From an uncultured Fluviicola sp. (GTDB taxonomy: Bacteria; Bacteroidota; Bacteroidia; Flavobacteriales; Crocinitomicaceae), in contig NZ_CAMLDC010000018.1 of assembly GCF_946478805.1 (NCBI RefSeq), positions 32,512-96,511 of the forward strand: a stretch of 64,000 nt of DNA, written 5' to 3'. A program made the position numbers and the translations under genes. This document shows positions 53,629 to 61,497 of this stretch, piece by piece. The notes below the pieces were generated by a model, which saw only the letters and a list, made by a program, of their open reading frames with translations, made no database searches and was not told where the DNA came from. How positions within the stretch are numbered: position 1 is the first letter of the stretch; each line of letters starts with the position of its first letter.

Positions 53629-55824
53629 TTAATAAACGACTACTCTATGAGTAGATTTAGCCGCTCCCTGAACTGCTGACAGGATATAACATCCTTTAGC
53701 AACATTCATAGGGATGTTCACTGTTTGAACTCCGGAAGAAGCAGGAACCTCAGTTGTTGAGATAATTGCACCTTTTAGATCCATAACAATTAGTTTCATT
53801 CCGATTTCTGTATTTGCAACTTCAACTGACAAGTCAGATCCTGTAGCAACAGGGTTTGGAGCAATTGAAATAGTAGATAGTACTCCATTGTCCTCAATTC
53901 CTAGTGTTCCGGAAATATTGAAGTTGTCAAAATAGAAGTTTGAAGAGAAGTCAGAAGCAATGAATTCAAATTTGAATCTTGTCTTGTTATCTGCAGCTGT
54001 TGGTGTATAAGTAAAACTAGCTGTTTTCCATTGAAGATCATTGTTTGGAACGTAATCTGCATTTTGGTAACCAGCTGATACTAATGCAGCACCTGTAATG
54101 GATGTTTTTTGAGTCCAAGTTTTACCACAGTCTTTTGAGGAATAAACAACCAATTTTTCAGTAATATCTGTAGTAGAAGTTGCTTTTGTACCGTAAGCAT
54201 AATCAAATGAAATTGTGACATTTGAAGTGCTTCTTAAATCAATTGCAGGAGAAATTAAGTAATCCCTAGAATTTCCTAATCGATCATAATAATAAGAATC
54301 TTCGGTGAACATTTGAGCTCCAGCAACATTTTTGTAGTTGTTCAACTTGAAACAACCTGTATTTCCTCTTCCTCCAGTTGCAACACGGTTGAATGAAGGA
54401 TAATTGTTTTCAGGATTATGAGAAATCCAGAAATTTCCATTTTGGTTGAAATCTTCTGTTCTTGGACCTAAATATTCAGCCCAATCACCTTGAATGTAAA
54501 TCATGTGGTCAACCATTTTAGTATCAGCTCCTGCAGTATTGGATACTGTTAAGGTTACAGCGTACCATCCTGGTGATGAGTAGGTTACGGTTGGGTTTTG
54601 ACTTTGGGAATTTGGTGTGTTTGATCCGGGGAAACTCCAATTCCAAGATGTGACACCTGCTTTCCATGAAGCATCTTTGAAAGCGATGGGATCGTTAACA
54701 CAAGCAGTCATGACATTCATGTTAGGACCACTGTTACCGGTAGCACCATTTACATCTACGTAAAAATCAGCTTTTGGAATACAAGTAACCGGAGTCATTG
54801 TAGAAGTTCCTGTTGCTGCCAGGTTATCAGCAGTGTACAAATTATTACGTCCGCTTGTTTCCTGATCCAATACATTGTTCATGAAGTTCGACTGACCTTT
54901 TGTAAACATTACAGAACAGTAAGAATAATCCATGTAGTTCTGAGCGTTGTCTTGTGGGTCATTCGGATACCAGTAATCAGTAGTTTGAACTCCGTCAACA
55001 CATGAATTCAATGCCATTTGACAGCTTGTCATACCGATACAGTTTGGTGTATCTCCAATTCCATCATCCTGGCTACAGCTGGATGCATTTCCCGGATCAT
55101 TATCATTCCCCCAGGTATGTGCCAAACCTAAATAGTGACCGATTTCATGAGTCAAAGCTCTGGAATGTAACGGGCTACTTGGTGCAATACTTCCTACATA
55201 ATCATAAAGGATGATAACTCCATCTCTGAAGAAACCTGTTCCGGTAACACCGGTCGGGTAATAAGCATAACCTGCAACTCCCGCAGACCCAATTGTTTTA
55301 ACAAGCCAAACATTCAGGTACTTGTCTCTGTCCCATTGACTTAGTTTGGAGTAATCATCACCTTGATTGGTGTTGTGGTCGTAAATGTGCTCGATACCGT
55401 TTGTACAATTTCCGTATGGATCCAATGTAGCTAAACGGAATTCAAGTTTTGAATCACCGATAAGCGTGTCGAATGGACTTACAACTGCACTTGTATCTGC
55501 ATTTAGTTTGCGGTAATCTCTATTCAGGATTGCCATTTGATCTTGAATTACCTGGTCAGAAATGTTTTCTGAACCATATTCGTGAACGATATGGAAAACC
55601 ATTGGAATAATACGAACCGTAATTGATTTTCCATCAACGATACGAGTTTCTGTATAACGGTGTAATAGTTTTTTGTAATCTTCCTCTAATCCGGGATTTT
55701 CGGCATACAATTTTTTCATTTGTGTATGACTTCCGCAAGTGAAGTGATTTTCCTGAGCAAATGATTTCCCAGTTGAAATCACACCAATTAAAGAAAATAC
55801 ACCCAAAAGTAATTTTTTGCGCAT
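53629..55824 (-). CDS. secreted M43 (pappalysin-type) zinc metalloprotease with T9SS type A tail
   Basis: Predicted 731 aa from ATG 55824. Signal peptide (KLLLGVFSLIGVISTGKSFA), a short propeptide, then the metallopeptidase with the zinc motif HEIGHYLGLAH (about 226-236), where His226, His230 and His236 are ligands and Glu227 catalytic, and the Met-turn NYMDYS (about 296). A PKD domain (WNWSFPGSN, about 350-450), a jelly-roll domain (about 460-640) and a T9SS sorting domain (SIAPNPVATGSDLSVEV to the end) follow. It degrades extracellular protein after T9SS export (inference). Confidence 0.94.
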   Translation of the reverse strand: MRKKLLLGVFSLIGVISTGKSFAQENHFTCGSHTQMKKLYAENPGLEEDYKKLLHRYTETRIVDGKSITVRIIPMVFHIVHEYGSENISDQVIQDQMAILNRDYRKLNADTSAVVSPFDTLIGDSKLEFRLATLDPYGNCTNGIEHIYDHNTNQGDDYSKLSQWDRDKYLNVWLVKTIGSAGVAGYAYYPTGVTGTGFFRDGVIILYDYVGSIAPSSPLHSRALTHEIGHYLGLAHTWGNDNDPGNASSCSQDDGIGDTPNCIGMTSCQMALNSCVDGVQTTDYWYPNDPQDNAQNYMDYSYCSVMFTKGQSNFMNNVLDQETSGRNNLYTADNLAATGTSTMTPVTCIPKADFYVDVNGATGNSGPNMNVMTACVNDPIAFKDASWKAGVTSWNWSFPGSNTPNSQSQNPTVTYSSPGWYAVTLTVSNTAGADTKMVDHMIYIQGDWAEYLGPRTEDFNQNGNFWISHNPENNYPSFNRVATGGRGNTGCFKLNNYKNVAGAQMFTEDSYYYDRLGNSRDYLISPAIDLRSTSNVTISFDYAYGTKATSTTDITEKLVVYSSKDCGKTWTQKTSITGAALVSAGYQNADYVPNNDLQWKTASFTYTPTAADNKTRFKFEFIASDFSSNFYFDNFNISGTLGIEDNGVLSTISIAPNPVATGSDLSVEVANTEIGMKLIVMDLKGAIISTTEVPASSGVQTVNIPMNVAKGCYILSAVQGAAKSTHRVVVY

Positions 55825-56106
55825 GTTTAACAATTTAATAGATTCAACATTGTTTTTTTTCAACTTAACTTAACATTTTCTAAAAAATGCGGGTACGTGA
55901 TCTGTATCGAATTTGAGAGCTTTTTTGGCTTTGTTACTTAATTAATATGCTTTATATCAGATTGTTAAAAATCTTCAAAAGCATAAAACTCCTAGTTTTC
56001 GTAGTTCACACCGGGTAAATATAGTTGAATTATTTTTAACCATGTGATTAAACAACTGTTCATTTATTGAAGTGTGTTTGATGCTGATTGAACGGTGTTG
56101 TTTTTT

Positions 56107-56847
56107 CTAATCAGCTCTAAATGAACTTTTTTGATAAGTCTCGATATCGAGCAGAAAGTTGATGTTCTCTTCAATCTTGTTTCCAATTACAATCACATTT
56201 GCACCGGCATTTTTGTAGGATTCGATTTGTTCAAGTGAACGAATTCCGCCTCCAACTATGATTGGAGTATCAATCTTTTTTTTCAATTCAACGATTAATT
56301 GAGTTGGAACTGATTGAAGTGCACCGCTGCCGGCATCAAAATAAGTGAGTTTTTGTCCCATCAGGAAACCGGCTATTCCGGTTTTTAATGAAATGGTACT
56401 GTTTTCCCTGGGAATAGGTGTTGTTTGGCTTACATAAGCAACAGAAGTCATCTTACCTCCATCGATCAGGATATATGAAGTGGGAATGACCTCAAGCTTC
56501 ATATCGAGCACTTCTTCAGCACAGGAAACATGGTGACCTATCAGGAAATCGGGATTCCGGCCTGAAATAAGGTTTAAGAAAAGTAATGCATCTGCTTGTT
56601 CTGAAAGCTGATTGCTGGATCCGGGAAATAGAACAATCGGAATGGAAGAGTTTTTCTTAAGGGTTGAAACAACCAATTCAATCTCTTTTCGGGCTACGGT
56701 ACTTCCACCGACGAAAAAGAAATCGATGAGCGCAAATTCAGCTTTCCGGATAAGTTCCAAGAGATGTTCTTCCGTTTTTGTTTTTTCAGGGTCGATCAGT
56801 AACGCCAATTGCCCGTTTTTGGATTGAATTTTATTCAGAATATTCAT
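56107..56847 (-). CDS. geranylgeranylglyceryl phosphate synthase-family protein (PcrB/GGGPS)
   Basis: Predicted 246 aa TIM-barrel prenyltransferase. Motifs: LALLIDPEKTK (glycerol phosphate site), FFFVGGSTV, VLFPGSSNQLS, LEVIPTSYILIDGGKMTSVAYVS, YFDAGSGA, PIIVGGGIRSLEQI and NVIVIGNKIEE. Family members join a prenyl diphosphate to sn-glycerol-1-phosphate; archaea use this for ether lipids, and Bacteroidota members form a group whose cellular product is little known. Overlaps the phosphopantetheinyl transferase gene by 17 bases (56831-56847). Confidence 0.92.
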   Translation of the reverse strand: MNILNKIQSKNGQLALLIDPEKTKTEEHLLELIRKAEFALIDFFFVGGSTVARKEIELVVSTLKKNSSIPIVLFPGSSNQLSEQADALLFLNLISGRNPDFLIGHHVSCAEEVLDMKLEVIPTSYILIDGGKMTSVAYVSQTTPIPRENSTISLKTGIAGFLMGQKLTYFDAGSGALQSVPTQLIVELKKKIDTPIIVGGGIRSLEQIESYKNAGANVIVIGNKIEENINFLLDIETYQKSSFRAD

Positions 56848-57466
56848 GCAGTAGTTTTCCTTTTCCTAAATTGAAAGTTATTAAAATATTTTGGAAGTTT
56901 TCAACATGCAGCTCATATTCATAAATTCCGGAGGTTTTTTTAATCGTTCCGAAAAGCTTGTTATCCCGCTTGGATACCAGTATATCCTCTTTAAAGATTA
57001 GTTTTTTCCGATCGGATAGTTTGTATAAACATTCCTTTAGAGACCAAAGGGTTGACATGTCAGTGCAATTGGCAATATCGAAAATTAAAGCCTCATCCGG
57101 GGTGATGAATTTGGGTGCTAGCCGAACTGCCTTTTCGCGTACTTCCTCTATATCCACACCAATCAGATGTTCGATACAGGTTGCCAATACGATATGGCTA
57201 TTGCAATGGGACAAGGAAATGAAGCCAACACCTTTGATTTCGGGAGCTCCCGTTGAGTCATATTCGATATCTGCTTCACCGAAAAGATAATGTTTCAGAT
57301 ATCTGGAAGCCGCAAACTCCAGTTTTTTTTCGGGATGCCTGATTCCATCCAACCTCAATTTCTCGCCCTTATTCAAGGATGATTTGTACGATTCAAAATG
57401 AGAAAAGTCGATTTCCATTAAATAAATAGAAACCGCATTTAAATTAATAATAGAAATGGTAGACAT
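56831..57466 (-). CDS. 4'-phosphopantetheinyl transferase, Sfp-type
   Basis: Predicted 211 aa from ATG 57466. It moves 4'-phosphopantetheine from CoA to a conserved Ser on a carrier protein. The magnesium and catalytic motif IGVDIEEV (Asp105, Glu107) and WSLKECLYKL (Trp141, Lys144, Glu145, Lys149) are present. Substrate-side FISLSHCNSHIVLA is also typical. A TACCTTTG element lies 4 bases before this ATG. Its end overlaps the GGGPS-like gene, giving a coupled pair. Confidence 0.92.
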   Translation of the reverse strand: MSTISIINLNAVSIYLMEIDFSHFESYKSSLNKGEKLRLDGIRHPEKKLEFAASRYLKHYLFGEADIEYDSTGAPEIKGVGFISLSHCNSHIVLATCIEHLIGVDIEEVREKAVRLAPKFITPDEALIFDIANCTDMSTLWSLKECLYKLSDRKKLIFKEDILVSKRDNKLFGTIKKTSGIYEYELHVENFQNILITFNLGKGKLLHEYSE

Positions 57467-57470
57467 TGGG

Positions 57471-57478
57471 CAAAGGTA
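57471..57478 (-). promoter_or_regulatory. -7 element at the PPTase start
   Basis: TACCTTTG on the minus strand, an exact TAnnTTTG match, ends 4 bases before the ATG at 57466. It excludes the longer in-frame TTG start 21 codons upstream and suggests an almost leaderless transcript for the PPTase-GGGPS unit. Confidence 0.5.
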
Positions 57479-57559
57479 TATCAGAATCGTTAAAAATGAA
57501 TGGTCAATCCGGATATTAATTAATACCAATGCCTTAAAAATAAGGGCTTTTGAAAGTTA

Positions 57560-57580
57560 GAAACGTTAACGAAACGTTAA
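57560..57580. repeat. direct repeats with AACGTT core upstream of the TonB receptor gene
   Basis: GAAACGTTAA occurs at 57560-57569 and again at 57571-57580, an 11-bp period that is one helical turn; each copy contains the palindrome AACGTT. They lie between divergent PPTase and TonB-receptor genes, about 120 bases before the latter. This layout suits a cooperative regulator site. Sequence evidence only. Confidence 0.4.
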
Positions 57581-57695
57581 TGAGGGTTAATTTACTTTAA
57601 AGCATAAAAGTTTTTTAGGAAATGTTAACAAATCGAAAATTACTATATTTACACGCTTTGTTACAATAAAAATGATGTAAAATTAAACTGTACTT

Positions 57696-60600
57696 ATGTT
57701 ACGTAAACTCAACTTGTTAATTGCAAGTATCTTGTTGACAGTGACTTACGGTTATTCCCAATCAGGTTTGGGAACGATTCGTGGTAGTGTTGTTGATAAG
57801 GACAGCAAGGAGGCTATATACGATTGTATCGTAGTCATCAAGCAAAATGGAACGGTTAAGGGGAACACAACCACTGATACAGATGGTAAGTTTCAACTTA
57901 ACTCGTTGTCACCAGGTACTTACGATGTTGAGATCAGTAATCCAGGGGAAGGGTATCAGGCAACTGCTATTAAAGGAGTTGTAATTAATGCTGATCGTAT
58001 TACCTTCTTGGACAATACTGCTCTCGGACTCCCATCGGATGTGAAAGCCATCGATGAAGTCGTTATCGTGGCCTACAAAGTCCCATTGATTAATAAAGAT
58101 GGTGGTCCTTCCGGGGCGACTATTACGCGTGAGGACATCGCGCGCCTACCAACACGTTCTGCAGCGGGAGTTGCAAGTACGGTAGGTGGGGTTACTACCA
58201 ATGAGGGGACAGGAGAACTTTCAGTTCGCGGTTCCCGTTCGGATGGTACATACTTCTTTATTGATGGTATCAAGGTGCGTGGGTCTTCCAACTTACCGAA
58301 ATCAGCAATCGAAGAGGTTTCTGTAATCACGGGAGGTTTGCCGGCTAACTACGGTGATGCGACTGGTGGTATTATCGCCGTAACAACTCGTGGTCCATCG
58401 GCTAAATACTTTGGTTCATTGGAAGGAGTGACTTCCGGTTTCTACTTTAAAGGAAAAGACCCGAATGGGTATGACGGAAAAGTGATCGGATTGGATAAAT
58501 ACGGATACAACCTAGTTGAAGGATTGCTTTCCGGACCACTTTTAATGAGAAAAGACTCAACAGGTAAAAAAACAAAACCAATCTTAGGGTTCTTGCTTTC
58601 TGTTAACTACACGAATGAATTAGATAGCCGTCCTTTGCATGGTGGTTCATACCGAATCAAGAAGGAAGCTAGAGATTATTTGTTGGATAATCCTGTAAGA
58701 GCGAGTGCTACAGGTAATGGAACTTTCCATAATGCAAATTACCTGAGAGAAAGTGATTTCGAAAAAACTAAATGGAGAATGAATGCCGGTCGTTCAACAA
58801 TTTCTGCTTCTGCTAAAATTGATGTGAATACAGGGCCTTCGGTTAACTTGACTTTCGGTGGATCTTTGAACTACTCTTATGGAAGTAATTATGACTTTGA
58901 TAATTCATTGTTGAACTTTACAAATTTTGGAGTTTACAATCAATTGGATTATCGTGTTTACGGACGATTCACTCAACGATTCTCTAATAATAAAGAAGGA
59001 TCAAGTTCAAAGGTGAAGTCAGCGTTCTATTCCATCATGGTGGATTACTCGAAAACGAAAATCGAAAGTTATGATAAAAACCACAAATACGATTTGTTCA
59101 GCTACGGACATGTAGGGAAGTTTACAAGAAGTTTCCGTCCGACTTACGAATTTAAAAATGGTGATTATTATCAAACTGCAACTCCTCAAGAATACTTGGT
59201 TCAATTCCAAGCTTCTGAATCGAATACTGCGTTAGCTGCAATCACTCAAAATTATTTTGATTTATATGCTGGTAATCCAACAGACCACTTTGAAACGTTG
59301 TTGCAAGTTCAAAACGGACGTGCGTTGAGAAATGGTGACGTTCCGACTTCGGTTTACGGAATCTGGAATAACATCGGTACACCGAATAACAGTTTCAATA
59401 AACAAGAACAAGACCAGTTCCGTATTACGGGATCAGGTTCAGTGAACGTAGGTGACCACTCCATCTCTTTAGGATTTGAATACGAACAACGTTGGGATAG
59501 AGGTTGGTCAAGCGGGAACGCGGGTCCGATTGAACTTTGGACAGTTGCACGTTTGTATGCGAACAGCCACTTGACAGAGTTGGATTTATCAAATCCTCAC
59601 GTAGTGAATTTTGGTGCTTACCAACAATACAGCTATGACCGTTTGAATACCGGGTATGCTTATACATCAGGTACTGGTCAATATGGTGGTCAGGAAAACA
59701 ATGACAAACAATCATTCTTCGATTACAATCTTCGTGAAAAACTTGGATTTAATCCGGCAGGAACAGATTACGTTGTAATTGATCAATATGACCCAAGTAC
59801 ATTCTCATTGGATATGTTCTCTCCGGACGAATTGTTCAACCAAGGAAATAACTTTGTTAATTACTACGGTTACGATCATACAGGGAAAAAAGTAAAAGGG
59901 AATACAGATATCAACAAGTATTTCAATGAGTTCGATCAGAACGGTAACTACAAAAGATTCATTGGTGCATTCCAACCGGTTTACATCGCTGGTTACATCA
60001 TGGATAAGTTTGCCTTCAAAGACATCGTTTTCAACGTGGGTGTCCGTGTGGATGTATTCGATGCGAACCAACCGGTGTTAAAGGATAAATACCTGGTTTA
60101 TACTGCAAACAATGTTACAGAAGCGAAATCTTTGATTGCCGGTGACCCTACAAAATATGCGAACATGGTAATTCCTACTTCAATGGGAGATGATTATGTA
60201 GTGTACGTGGATGACGTTAACAGTCCAACCAGAATCAACGGATTCAGAAATGGTGATCAATGGTATGATGCAAATGGTATCGCTATTGAAGATCCGAAAT
60301 TGATCCGTGGTGTGACAGGTATTTCACCTTGGTTGAAAGATCCTTCTGCTGCAACAAATTCAAAAGTAAGTGCTGACGCATTTCAGGATTACAAAACTCA
60401 AATCAATGTGATGCCTCGTATCGCATTCTCATTCCCTATTTCGGATGAGGCGTCTTTCTTTGCGCATTACGATATCTTGACGAAACGTCCTACAACGGGT
60501 AACCGTTTTAACCCGATCGATTATCAATTTATCGAGGCTCGTACAAATACGATTAACAACCCGAACTTGAAACCGGAACAAACAATCGATTACGAAATCG

Positions 60601-61478
60601 GTTTCCAACAAGTTTTGTCTAAGACTTCATCGTTGAAAATCTCTGCATTCTACCGTGAGCAACGTAACAATGTTCAGTTGATGAACGTGTTTGAAGCTTA
60701 CCCGAACACATACCGTACATTCGGTAACCGTGACTTCGGTACGGTGAAAGGTTTGACAGTTTCTTATGACCTTCGTAGAACCGGTAACGTTCGTATGACA
60801 GCTGCATATACATTACAGTTTGCTGATGGTACAGGTTCTGATGCAACTTCTGCAGCTTCTTTGTTGACAGGTCTTCAAACTGCAGGTTTGCCGAACTTAA
60901 GAAGTGTATTCCCTTATGCTTATGACCAACGTCACACATTTGCGATTACATTCGATTACCGTTACGGTCAAGGAGCTGATTACAACGGACCAATGATCGG
61001 TGATGCTAAGATTCTTGAAAATACAGGATTGAATCTAATTACAAACATCTATTCAGGTTCTCCTTACAGTTCACAAACCGGTGTTACCGGAGATGCATTA
61101 TTGAATCCGAATACCTCTGGTATCACCGGAACAGTAAATGGTTCAAGGTTGCCTTGGCAATATCGTTTGGATCTTCAGTTGGATCGTACGTTCGGTTTGA
61201 ACTTCGGAGGAAAAGACGGTACGAAGAAAAAATCGACTTATTTGAACGTTTATCTTCGTGTTACCAACCTTTTCAATACAATGAACGTTCTAGGTGTTTA
61301 TAGAGCTACAGGTAACTGGAATGATGATGGATATTTAGCAGCAGCTCAGTACCAAACATCAATTCAAAACCAGCTGGATGAGCAGTCTTTCAGAGATTAT
61401 TACGCAATGAAAGTGGCTAATCCATTTAATATTAGTGCACCAAGAACTATTCGCTTAGGGGTTAAGTTTGATTTCTAA
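57696..61478 (+). CDS. TonB-dependent outer-membrane receptor with carboxypeptidase-regulatory-like domain
   Basis: Predicted 1260 aa. Signal peptide (LLIASILLTVTYGYS), a CarboxypepD_reg-like domain (GTIRGSVVDKDSKEAI, about 27-110), a plug domain (ATITREDIARLP, SVRGSRSDGTYFFIDGIKV, ITGGLPANYGDATGGIIAVTTR, about 145-235) and a very large beta barrel ending RTIRLGVKFDF, with Phe at the C-terminus as in outer-membrane proteins. It imports a ligand using TonB energy; no SusD-like lipoprotein follows, so it is not a classical SusCD pair. Ligand unknown. A large secreted protein gene starts 19 bases downstream. Confidence 0.93.
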   Translation: MLRKLNLLIASILLTVTYGYSQSGLGTIRGSVVDKDSKEAIYDCIVVIKQNGTVKGNTTTDTDGKFQLNSLSPGTYDVEISNPGEGYQATAIKGVVINADRITFLDNTALGLPSDVKAIDEVVIVAYKVPLINKDGGPSGATITREDIARLPTRSAAGVASTVGGVTTNEGTGELSVRGSRSDGTYFFIDGIKVRGSSNLPKSAIEEVSVITGGLPANYGDATGGIIAVTTRGPSAKYFGSLEGVTSGFYFKGKDPNGYDGKVIGLDKYGYNLVEGLLSGPLLMRKDSTGKKTKPILGFLLSVNYTNELDSRPLHGGSYRIKKEARDYLLDNPVRASATGNGTFHNANYLRESDFEKTKWRMNAGRSTISASAKIDVNTGPSVNLTFGGSLNYSYGSNYDFDNSLLNFTNFGVYNQLDYRVYGRFTQRFSNNKEGSSSKVKSAFYSIMVDYSKTKIESYDKNHKYDLFSYGHVGKFTRSFRPTYEFKNGDYYQTATPQEYLVQFQASESNTALAAITQNYFDLYAGNPTDHFETLLQVQNGRALRNGDVPTSVYGIWNNIGTPNNSFNKQEQDQFRITGSGSVNVGDHSISLGFEYEQRWDRGWSSGNAGPIELWTVARLYANSHLTELDLSNPHVVNFGAYQQYSYDRLNTGYAYTSGTGQYGGQENNDKQSFFDYNLREKLGFNPAGTDYVVIDQYDPSTFSLDMFSPDELFNQGNNFVNYYGYDHTGKKVKGNTDINKYFNEFDQNGNYKRFIGAFQPVYIAGYIMDKFAFKDIVFNVGVRVDVFDANQPVLKDKYLVYTANNVTEAKSLIAGDPTKYANMVIPTSMGDDYVVYVDDVNSPTRINGFRNGDQWYDANGIAIEDPKLIRGVTGISPWLKDPSAATNSKVSADAFQDYKTQINVMPRIAFSFPISDEASFFAHYDILTKRPTTGNRFNPIDYQFIEARTNTINNPNLKPEQTIDYEIGFQQVLSKTSSLKISAFYREQRNNVQLMNVFEAYPNTYRTFGNRDFGTVKGLTVSYDLRRTGNVRMTAAYTLQFADGTGSDATSAASLLTGLQTAGLPNLRSVFPYAYDQRHTFAITFDYRYGQGADYNGPMIGDAKILENTGLNLITNIYSGSPYSSQTGVTGDALLNPNTSGITGTVNGSRLPWQYRLDLQLDRTFGLNFGGKDGTKKKSTYLNVYLRVTNLFNTMNVLGVYRATGNWNDDGYLAAAQYQTSIQNQLDEQSFRDYYAMKVANPFNISAPRTIRLGVKFDF

Positions 61479-61497
61479 GAAAGAAAAAAATTAAAGT

